Source: Eudromia elegans | Lineage: Eukaryota; Chordata; Aves; Tinamiformes; Tinamidae | Direction of reading: 5' to 3' | DNA length: 64,000 bases | Assembly: GCA_003342815.1 (NCBI GenBank) | Contig: PTEX01000032.1 | Span: forward strand, 1,239,882 to 1,303,881 | Shown: positions 54,301 to 64,000 of the stretch, in pieces | Layout of the letters: each line of letters begins with the position of its first letter | Position numbering within the stretch: position 1 is the first letter of the stretch | Notes under the pieces: generated by a model | What the model was told of the DNA's origin: nothing | Database searches by the model: none | What the model saw: the letters and a program-made list of their open reading frames with translations, nothing else | Made by a program: the position numbers and the translations under genes

Positions 54301-57300
54301 GAGGTGACTAACAAAGTCTTTACAGAAATGGTACATACTAATCTCATGTTCCTGGCAGCTTAGAAAGCATCTATGCTCACACATTTCCAAAAGAAAATTG
54401 CCACTGTAGGGAGATGCATCCTTCTCATTACAGCTGAATTTAGGGTTTAGGGATGCAGAAGGGCTGAGTCCCAGCTCCACATGCATGTGTACCAGCTGAG
54501 GGATATTCCCTGTAGTGGATACCCCCATCCTCTCCCATGCAGTTGCGCCATCACAGCTGGAGTTCTCACCCCTTCCTACTTGGAGAGGTGACCACAGGGC
54601 CACAGTCAGGAGACTTTGAAGCAGGAGCTGCACAAAGAAGAGTAGACCTCTTCCTCGCAGGAGAGACCACCAAGTCAGTCAAAAAAAGAACACATGGTCA
54701 TGCTCAAAGCTTATGAACTGTCACCAGAGCAGAAGAGATCGTTTGGAGATACTCCCAACTCAACAAGCAAACTTACAAATGTTAAGTGTCCACTAGGACT
54801 TCAGCCAAACACAAGGACTTGGCCTTTCTGAGGATAAGCAGATTTTCCTTGCCCCTTGAAATAGATCTGTCTCTGCACAATGTTAAACACCGCTGGGCTC
54901 ACAGGATGCGTTTCAGCCATCACTGAGCTTGCATCTGCAATTGCTAAAGGCATTGGCACAGCTAAAGCTCACATCAAGCAGAGGAGCCTTCTCCACATCA
55001 GACCAACTTAGCTGCCTTTCTAGAGCACAGAAGCACTTTCTAGCTAATGTGTTGGGAGAGTAACACTTCAGAGACATCAGCTTTACAAGGTGCTTTTTGA
55101 GTTAGCTTTTTCCCCTATTCTTACACATCCTACGGAATTTCAGGGAAATACAGTGAAAGCATTTATATTCATTAAGAGCAGTATGTTATTAGCTTTTTAA
55201 GAAAGTGCTTGCATCAAAAAGAAAAACAGACCGCCTGCAATTCTAAAAGACAATTCCTCTACTCCCTTAAGTTATTCTCAGATGTAATAATACTCCAATA
55301 ACAGTAAGATCTTCCTGCACTAGCATAGCGCCTTGCCTCCTAAAGTGCTTTGAAAGCTATATATGCACACACAGAATTACTGCAACATCCTCTTCCCGTC
55401 AGGATTTAGGCATCGCTGGAGAAGTTGACTAAGGGGAGCACAGTTGCTGAGTAGGTCCATGGCTGACGGACCCAGGCAGCAGAGCTGGCCAGGTGGAAAA
55501 TAGGTCATGGATTTACCTGGAAGCAGGGAGGCTCAATTCTGGTTTCTGCTGCACACACAAGATTGTTACTAAGTTCACAAAAACCCAACAGCCAGTGGGA
55601 ATTCAAGCAGGCCATGGTCCTACAAGAAGGTTGAGGCTCAGAGCACTCATGAGTAAAATGTCACGGAAGACACAGAGCATCAGCCTAGTACCAGCCCATG
55701 CAGGTGAATCCAAGCAGCTCAAGAACTCAAAGGGGTGACCCTGCCCCAGAAGACTTCCCACCAGATCCAATATAACCTGTGCTCCTGCAGAGAGCGTAAA
55801 GCACAAAAAAAGCTAATACACAATTGCACAGCTAAATCTGGCTATTTTGGCAAACGCGACTATGTGTGGGCACTTGAACGTGGAAAACACTTTTGCAGCC
55901 TGGAGTTCTGGAACCATGTTGGATCCAGTATTAACGTATGGGGAGCAATTTTTCACTAACACTGTATGCTCTGCTCCCACACACTGGACAGAATACTGCA
56001 TATTTCTGCATAGTAATTTGGCTGAATTTGGGCAGACTGGGGGAAAAACAATCTAGAAGCTGACACAATCTTCCTGAATAATCACTTGCTACAAAAAGCT
56101 GCAAGTCCAAGTGAAGATTTCAGGCCATCACTGAGCTCCAAGAAGCTTCTCTGCCCAATTGCACGGCCCTGGCTGGATACAGGGTCTGTATTTGGTTGCA
56201 GAACTCTGAACTATGCCCGTTTCTCCTGCTTTTTATATGTACATTTGCCTACAATAAGGGACAGCAGAACTGGAAGAATGCTGATCTAAGTTTTGCTCCT
56301 ATTCAGCATTTTAATAACAACACAGTGAAAAACACTTGGTTCTGTGAAATAGCCTTTACATGTTGTTCTCACATACTTCTATCTAAGATTAGCCCCAATT
56401 CCATGAAGAAACACCTTCCTTACCTCTTGATCTGTAGGGAAGTTAAAGGAGTCTCTCCATTCCTACCAGTGGGTTTCAAAGTGGGTCTTTCACACCAACT
56501 CACATCAGAGGCCTCCAGAGGGGACATCTGCAGTATGAAGAGATGCCCAAAATGAAAGGTTCCTCTTCACCTGTGCATTCCTTTATCTAGACTCCGTAAG
56601 TCCAGCCAAGAGATGAGCCAGACCTGGCCCTGAGTCTAGTCCAGTCCCTACAAAGAGTCGAGGCCCAAGGACCAGAGCAAGCATACCACAGTGCTCTATC
56701 AGCCTAGCAAACCTCCCTTGAAGTGGGTATCTGTGCCTCTCCTAAGGGTTCACATCCAGGATTGACTTACCAGTCCTCAGCCTGAGTTTATGCATGGAAT
56801 TAAGAGTGTGCAGACATACATAAAGAATATCTGCATCTCCATGGTCCCACCATACTGACTAGCAGCATATCCTTCAAAAGGAGGAAAGAAAAAAAAGAGA
56901 CAGCTGTTACACACACTGCAGTTTTACATGCTCTTAAGTCACTTCCTTGAAGGAGGGAGTTACAACGTGCAGGCAGAGTAAATCATCCCTGGTGTATTTG
57001 AGGATGTTCTGCACTTCCTCATCACTCCCTCAGGAAACAGAATGTGGAGAAACTAAAATAAATTGGAAAGATGAGCAATAATTTATTTTCTCGGCTGGAA
57101 AAGATAATTTAGCCACTCAATTAAATATTGCCTAAAGCCATATCGGAGTTCCATATACCAGCTACAACACAGATCTTGGTCTCTTATTACTGGGCTTCAT
57201 GCTGTCTGATACTTAAAAATCCTAGTTTAATTAGAGGACACCTCCCACAAATGCCAAGTTATTGGCACATGATAATTACAACAGTATCTAGGAATTTCTG

Positions 57301-57734
57301 CTGTCCAAGAAACCTCCTGCAGGAATCATATGTTCTCTTGCAACAACATATTCCAGCAGCTGCAAGCAATACTAAATAACTGATGATACACTATTTGTTA
57401 ATTTGTGTTATTTTGAAACACAGAGGGGAAAAAAGTTGCAATTCTGGCTTTGAGTTAAACAACCTGGGCTCTTTTCTCTTTTCCTACACATTTCACCCGT
57501 ACCCACAAATTCAATATTTTTACAATGTATTTTTCATTGATGTCTCTGAGGTGTTTATTCAGTACTGAAATAGAACAGTTTAATACTGTTCATAGAGTTT
57601 ATAGAGCAGTTCAACAGAGTTTAATACTGATTTAAGAAGCAAATATCCCCATTATGAGGGGCTTCAATTATGACTGCTGTTATTGCACCTAATTATAGCC
57701 ATCTTGAAACAATCCAGTTAAGCTGGAGAGGTTT

Positions 57735-57786
57735 ATGTATGATGTCTGTATGGGCAGTGTATGTACGATGCCTGTATGGGCAGTCA
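57735..57786. repeat. 26-bp imperfect tandem duplication
   Basis: Adjacent copies at 57735 and 57761 read ATGTATGATGTCTGTATGGG and ATGTACGATGCCTGTATGGG, each followed by CAGT. The differences in the core are transitions. It is non-coding. Confidence 0.9.
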
Positions 57787-60700
57787 ACCCTTTGATACTC
57801 TGGAATACACTCAATCATTTCCCTGTCAAGCATAATGCTGAATAATTTAGTGAGAGCATTAAAAAAGGAAATGTTTAAAGCAGGATAGTACATCAAACAC
57901 ATGCTTTAAGGCTTAACACAGCTGCTGATAAGGAAGTGGACTTAAGAGCCTGCCTCGAGGAAGGCTAGGAGCCAGCATGGAGCAAAGCCCAAGCATTGTC
58001 CTGCCCTCACACAAGACCCAGCTCTTCACTGGATGGCCACTTCTAGGCACGAAGAAATAATCCAGGAATCCTCGGCTTCCCTCTGGATATAGACATGCAC
58101 AGCAGGTCGAGGGAGGTTTCATCAGGGTCACACACACTATTTGGGGAGCATCTACAAAAGCCTCTTACCACCCAGGTACCCCTCCCCCATGCTAAAATGA
58201 AGAAGATTAAGGTTATAGTTAACAATAATGATTGTGCAACACTGATAGGGCATCTCATCCAGGAGGGAGTCATGACTTTGCACCTCCTCTTTAAGCGCCA
58301 TTAGTTAACATTTCTTTCCTGTTCTTTGCTCTGCACATCCTTGCCTGCCTTCAAGCATGGAGCTCTGACCCTCCTATAAACCACAGGGACAGCAGCTCAC
58401 TGGAGCCCATTCATGTGTTAGGTGAAAAGTCTCACGTTGCAACGCTCAGCTTACCGGTATTACAGAAAATCAGCAAAGGGTGGTTCAGAGAGAGCCTTTT
58501 CTCTTCCTCGCCCTCCAGTCATCACCATGCAAGCTCAGGCTCTCCTGCAATGCCTGGAAGCTGCAACGCGGGAGGCGGCCGGGCTCGCAAGCTGAACGGC
58601 TATAGATACATCTGGGCTTGTGGTCTAAGGATGGCTGAAATGCAAACAAAATGATCTAACTCTAAATGCAAAATACAAAGAGATCCTTCTCTACATGACA
58701 TGACAGCTTTCCTTTCGTAAGGGTAATACAAATAACATAATCCCGTAAGGCCTTTATGCAAGCTTCACAAACAGAGGGAGAAGAAAACCCTCGTCACGGT
58801 CATAACACAAGAACGTTTCCTTCTCTGATTCACTAATCTTAGTGCTAACACATAGCAAGTCTCCTGCACCTTCAGTATGAAAGCGCACTGCAAACACCAA
58901 GCTCCAGACAAGCGTGCATTTTTTTTTTTCATGCAGGGATGAGGAAAATATAGGTGAAAAACTCTCCCATCAGACAGCGAGCAACACAAGTCATGAACAG
59001 AACTCAGATGACTTGCTGTCCCCCACCTTCCATATGCTTTCACCCAGCAATAGGCCACCCTCTGTAGGATGGTGAGGAGAGGTGAACAGAATGCTGTCTG
59101 GAATATATTTGTATTTATGGACTAGTTTAGTTGGTTCTTCAGATTGTTTTGTCAGATAATTTTCAATCTCTTCACCCCCATCCACCCTCACCATCTGCCT
59201 AAAGCTACCATCTGCTTACAAGTTTGGGGGAATTTACATGGATTTTGCACCACAAATACAACTGAACAAGAGGGTTCTTCTGGCATTCATACATGCCTAG
59301 GAAAACATTTCATGCATCAGGCCCCTGTGTCAGGGCTCCTCAGAAGCTCCGTCACCCTTGCTCGGGTGGAAACTCAACAGACGTCACCTTGTTCAATGGT
59401 TTGGATGAGTTACCCTTGTGTCCAACAACTATAGCCATGTGCTAGACGCTATGAACACAACAAATCAGCATCTCGTCCTTTATAATGTCCTTTTCATGAA
59501 TTCAGGTATGTCTGCTCCTTGCTTGGGGGCCGTGGTTTCTCGAAGAACCTTTAAAAACTTGCTCAGCTTTCACAATTCGCTAGGGAAAGGAAGGAGCCCA
59601 TTGACTCCTACCCAAACAAATCCATATCCTCTATACACTCCAGTCATGGGGACAAACCCTGGGGACCGGTTTCTCTTGGAGAGCTGTTTACTCTGTAATT
59701 AAAACCTTAGAAATAAATAAAATACAGTAAACCAAAAGATAATTCCTTTGCTGGTGGATTTGTAAAGAACCTATATATAGAGCAGATCCCTGGGTATATA
59801 TACAGATGTTTCAGCCACATGCATCAACATATGGCACCCTTCTTGCAAGAACTGTGGCCTTTTTTCTGTTCAAGGCTATAAAACCACAAAATATCACAGC
59901 AGGTAGAGCTGTGGCCTGCTTGGGACAGAGGGCACCTCTCTGCTGCCTTCCCTTCTCCTGCCTCCTCCACATCCTCATCCTCAGCATTCCAGGGAATCAA
60001 TCCCCTTCCTCCTGGCCAGGGCACCCACCCTGACCAGGGGAGCACAGGGGATTTGGGCATTGGTTTTTCTTGCTAGTTGACCCTGCACAGGCTGCTGTTG
60101 ATGCTGCAACACCACCATGAAACTGCTATTTAATCGCTCAGCTTCCATCAGGTAAAGGTGACAATCAGAAAGCTGATCCATTTTTAAACCAAAACCTTTC
60201 CGGGTGTTTTGATTTGCAAAGCAATCATGATTTTTAACATTTATCCCCCCCTCTAGGGCATAAGTTCAAACTTGCCAAGTTCCCCAGGGTTTGGAAATTC
60301 ATTTCCTACTTGCGCTCCACCACTTTGCAACGTCATTGCTTCACTCCGCGCAAATACAATCTGCCAACTCATTAAATACAAAATTGTCATTTACAGAAGG
60401 AATATGAACTGGAGCATAAATCCAGCAATAAAAAGCACAGAATAAGACTCTCCTAAGAATACAAAGAACCACTTCATTCACTGCAAACAAGGATATTCTA
60501 CTTGTAGACAACTTCGTTTGCAAAATGCCTCACAAAAGCAAGGATTATTCAAATGCTGTGGCTTTCCTGAAAAAAATGCAGCTATTTCAAACCTCTACTG
60601 GAAGTTTATTGAAAGAAATGTCAGTGTTTATTTGTAAGAGAGAATGTTTGTTTTGAAGGAAAAGCCAGAGCTGCAACAATATGAAGGGATAAAATCTGTT

Positions 60701-61510
60701 TATTTTGGGGCTCTAGTTCCAAGTTCCTTGTCTAGAGGCTCTGCAGCTCCACAGAAAGGCTGGTGCAAGCCCTGAACCCTCGCTTACCTTGTCCATGTGA
60801 TCCCAGCATGAAAAGCAGACGTGGGTCATGCTGGTGTGAAGCTGCAAATAAAGACTCTACCCACACAGGCATAAAGGGGCCACAGCTACATTCAGTTCAG
60901 CCACTTGGCCTCTGGCTCCAAAAGAGCAGTCCCCAAATGTCCCAAATCAGTCCCCATTAAGGCAGCTGCAACCCCTTTGCAGGCTCTGATGCAGCTACAG
61001 GCAGAGCTGGCAACTATTTCATGCCCCAGATATGCCCTGGTACAAATGCACTTGCTTTAACATTGCAGGTATTTCCACCAAAAAGGCAAATGGAGAATAT
61101 TTAGAGGGAAAATTTAGTTCAATGGCTGTGATACTTTGACGCCATCTAAAATGCCTGCCACCTTTTTAAACATTGCTCCTTTTAAGAACTCCTTTCAAGA
61201 GCCCTCCTGCCCCACAGGACCCCCGTGGTGCTCAGCACGAGACGCTGTGTTCTCCTACCAGATCAAGGGTCTTCCTACGTGCTCTCTAAGAGAGCTGCTC
61301 TGTTCTCAGTGCTGCTTCCCAGCTCATCCCGGCACCAGCTCGGGAATACCAGCACGCTGTTCCAAGAGGCTGGTGCTGCAGGGTCCGCTCCTCCTGGAGC
61401 CAATAAAGACCAACTCATGATGGTCACACCAGGCCTGGCCTGCAGAAATACTTAGGTGCCACACATGGGCACCCGGGTTTGAGCATCAGGTGGCCCCAGT
61501 TAGTGGGACA

Positions 61511-61907
61511 CAGCCCCCCCAGCACCCATCCCGCTGCAGCCCCCCCAGCACCCATCCCGCTGCAGCCCCCCCAGCACCCATCCCGCTGCAGCCCCCCCAG
61601 CACCCNNNNNNNNNNNNNNNNNNNNNNNNNNNNNNNNNNNNNNNNNNNNNNNNNNNNNNNNNNNNNNNNNNNNNNNNNNNNNNNNNNNNNNNNNNNNNNN
61701 NNNNNNNNNNNNNNNNNNNNNNNNNNNNNNNNNNNNNNNNNNNNNNNNNNNNNNNNNNNNNNNNNNNNNNNNNNNNNNNNNNNNNNNNNNNNNNNNNNNN
61801 NNNNNNNNNNNNNNNNNNNNNNNNNCAGCACCCATCCCGCTGCAGCCCCCCCAGCACCCATCCCGCTGCAGCCCCCCCAGCACCCATCCCGCTGCAGCCC
61901 CCCCAGC
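61511..61907. repeat. GC-rich 26-bp minisatellite with assembly gap
   Basis: Identical 26-base units (CAGCACCCATCCCGC followed by TGCAGCCCCCC) run head to tail on both sides of a block of unknown bases. About three and a half units are visible on the left and three on the right, with no substitutions between them. On the minus strand each unit junction reads G6-N7-G3-N2-G3-N5-G6, a canonical G-quadruplex pattern. The open frames that run through it on both strands come from the stop-free repeat and are not genes. Identity among units suggests recent expansion or homogenisation. Confidence 0.97.
61606..61825. other. Assembly gap of 220 unknown bases
   Basis: The run of N lies wholly inside the 26-bp minisatellite. 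The last unit start on the left is 61598 and the first on the right is 61826. This distance of 228 is not a multiple of 26, so the gap length is probably an estimate and not a measured size. Confidence 0.99.
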
Positions 61908-64000
61908 CTGTCCTCGCAGGGCTCCTCCTGCCCCTCAGCTCTGTGCCCAAGGGGTGCTTCCCCACATGGCCACAGGGAAGTTATTTGCCCCTTGGGAGGA
62001 ATAAACTGTGCGAGGGCAGCAGAGGACGGGCAGCACTCGAGTGACTTTGCTGGCACCCTTGCAGCAATGTGGGCCTGCGGTCAGAGGTCTGAGCGTTGCT
62101 TAAGCATCTGCTTGCCAGCACAGGCTGCTCCGCATGCTGGCAGCTCGGCCCAAAGGGAGCAACGTGGCATTCAGCAGAGCCCTTATCTCCTGCATGCGGA
62201 GCAGCCCGGGCAAAGACAAGGCTCTAGTTATCAGGTGGACCATTCCTTTCAGAACAAGAGCAACGGTTCAGAGCAAAATGCGATAGCGTTTCTATCTTTC
62301 TGAACGCTCCTGCTCTTCTTTCTTCTCTCACGCTGCCTGAACCTGACAGCTCAATGGCTCAGTGCATCTGCTGGCTGTGCTACAACTTAGACAGCAGCAG
62401 GGTGCACTCAGAAATAAGATGGGAGAGACAGGATGTGTGAAGCCACTGCACAGATCTGGTGAATGCCGCAGCAGGAGCAAAGGAAAGCAGCAGTGCAGAG
62501 CCGTGAGCACAATCCGAAGGTCCGAGGCACAGCTTCCATGAGGAGCAGCCTTAGCAGGGGCCAAGGGAGCCCATGTCCGGTCTCTCAGCTAAGCCTCCAT
62601 ACCACTGTGGTCACATCATATTAAAACCCCAATAGTGGCTGTTTAAGCTGTTAGTTACGGCCACACGTGCTTTGGTGCTCCCCTCGTGGGTTGCAATGCA
62701 TGACATGTCCCATGGAACAACAGGGAGAGGCACAGGGCTCAAAAACAGGGACTCTTCTCCAACAAACAAAGGGGACAGGACACAGACAGGTTCACTTCCC
62801 TCTGGAGCATCTCACAGGCCTAAAGAGGTGCCCAGCCTACAGGCACAAACTGCCTTTCACCGAGATAGGGTAGAGCTCCTGGAGGACAGGGAAGGGAAAG
62901 GGGCACCGGGAGCTGGAGCAGCCAGGCCCGCTGCAGCTCCTGCAGCAAACGGCACACAGCCCCTCCTGCCACCCACCCGAGCAAGGGCCAAAACCGCCCG
63001 ACCGAGCCCTGCTGGAAGAGCAGCCCCTCTTCTGCTTCTTCCAGGGATAAAGATCCCAAAAATCACAGGTGCCAGCACTATATCCCACCTCGTTCTTCCA
63101 CATTCTCCTTTCCTGATAGCAGCCAGATCAGGACTTCCTTCCTCAACTCAGGCTGCAGGCCACGAGGGATTCCCCACCGCTTCTTGCCTGGCAGGTTCAA
63201 GGGATGCTGGCAGCTCCCTGTGATGAGCACCTTGAGCATGCCCTTCTCCCATTGCTACTCCGAGCACATCCAGCTCTCAAGGAGCTGCATTTCAGGACTG
63301 TATTGCTTGCTTTCCTCCCTTCCAGGTCAGCTGTGTTAATTGATTTGTTCCACAGCAGTAATGGCAGGTATTTGTTTTTCCTGGCTGGGCTTATTACACT
63401 GCCATCAGTGTGAATTTGCTACCTGTGCACTACAGGGAGGCTCGGAAGGAGGCTTGATGGGGCGGTCTGACAGAAAGGGCTGCTGCTGAGCCTGCTCCGG
63501 GCCTGGATGCAGATGTGTGCATCTTGCCTAGCACTGCAGCCACGAGAGTTATATAACTGCTTGTCTTGCTTATGATAAAGAATCTTTGCAGTTTATTGTG
63601 CTAGATGAAGAATCCCTCCATCTATCAGAAAGCAGGATACATAAATCACAGAGCAAGGTACCTTTCAGTTTTCCCTCAGGGTCCTCGGTAACTCTGTAGC
63701 TGCAGATTTACTGAGCGTGTGCATTAGACAAAATCAGCCTTGTCCTCTCCTACAACCACTCAAAAAAAGGGGGACACAGCTTCAGAATCAAGACTCAGAT
63801 CCTGGCCCAGACACAATCACTCCGAAGGTGCCTAACCTAGGACAGACTCTCAGGGCACTGAATCACCAAAGCAAGAATCTGATCCCAAAGGTTGGCAGGA
63901 CCTTAAAGGGAGGGTTTGTAAATGCCACCCTTGGCCCTCGTGGACAGCAGGAAGTCTCAGCACACACCACTTGCACATGGATTCTATCCCACCTCCTGGT
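61908..64000. other. Non-coding stretch to the window end
   Basis: This is GC-richer sequence with a 183-codon plus-strand frame at 62672-63223 whose Ala/Pro-rich composition follows the local base content. No domain, splice signal set or homologue was recognised. Confidence 0.5.

Larger units (their letters stand above)
50824..61510. other. Non-coding stretch, no gene seen
   Basis: The block at 51.1-51.5 kb is GC-richer and carries overlapping frames on both strands without recognisable domains. The rest is AT-balanced spacer with one 26-bp duplication at 57.7 kb and a C8 run at 54.04 kb. The melatonin-receptor-like gene (GPR50/MTNR1C) expected on this side by human gene order is not in the window: its long second exon would have been obvious. 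Confidence 0.55.

Noticed and set aside
61424-62303. Long open frames (up to 274 codons) through the minisatellite on both strands
   Set aside because: The 26-base unit has no stop in any frame and the gap is read as unknown residues, so the frames are artefacts of the repeat.
62672-63223. 183-codon plus-strand open frame
   Set aside because: Its Ala/Pro/Ser-rich product tracks the local GC content, competing frames exist on the other strand, and no family is recognised.
63870-63915. Possible CR1 scrap resembling GTTGG..GGACCTTAAAG
   Set aside because: Fewer than 20 bases match and nothing on either side continues the element.
46409-64000. Melatonin-receptor-like neighbour (GPR50/MTNR1C) expected from human gene order
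   Set aside because: No seven-helix coding exon of about 290 codons is open on either strand.
1-64000. tRNA, snRNA, LTR element, viral relic or CRISPR array
   Set aside because: No B-box tRNA pattern, U-RNA start, paired long repeats, viral protein motif or regularly spaced repeats with unique spacers were found by eye.

Overview
The window looks like bird nuclear DNA, most of it non-coding. Interspersed repeats are sparse. The two that can be recognised are decayed 3' ends of CR1 LINEs, the dominant retroposon of birds and other sauropsids, and one still carries the diagnostic 3'-terminal ATTCTATGATTCT. The species cannot be fixed from the sequence.

One protein-coding gene can be supported: VMA21, the endoplasmic-reticulum assembly chaperone of the vacuolar proton ATPase. 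It lies on the minus strand with three coding exons (46192-46140, 44961-44852, 43798-43656). These splice in frame to a 101-residue protein, the same length as human VMA21 and nearly identical over its two membrane segments and C-terminus. Its first exon sits in a CpG island (about 46.0-46.4 kb). The promoter side has an ETS site, two E-boxes resembling CLEAR/TFEB elements, a (GC)6 run and a perfect 14-bp RFX-type palindrome. The 3' UTR probably runs to about 41.43 kb, with one proximal and two distal AATAAA signals.

Layout: 1-41.4 kb is non-coding sequence downstream of VMA21, holding a CR1 relic near 7.8 kb, several short tandem duplications, a TA/CA microsatellite, a TAAT-rich block near 29.3 kb and a forward CTCF-like core near 22.96 kb. 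VMA21 occupies 41.4-46.2 kb. From 46.3 to 61.5 kb the DNA is again non-coding, with a possible short divergent transcript next to the CpG island, a reverse CTCF-like core near 47.4 kb and a second CR1 relic near 50.7 kb. A GC-rich 26-bp minisatellite interrupted by a 220-base assembly gap lies at 61.5-61.9 kb, and every unit junction carries a canonical G-quadruplex pattern on the minus strand. No tRNA, rRNA, snRNA, LTR element, virus-derived gene or CRISPR array was recognised.

I found no convincing undescribed genetic system. The observations most worth checking are the VMA21 promoter motif cluster, the 9-nt tandem splice acceptor at its exon 3, a 39-bp near-palindrome in its 3' UTR, nested alternative hairpins in intron 2, and the quadruplex-prone minisatellite whose gap length does not fit its repeat period.
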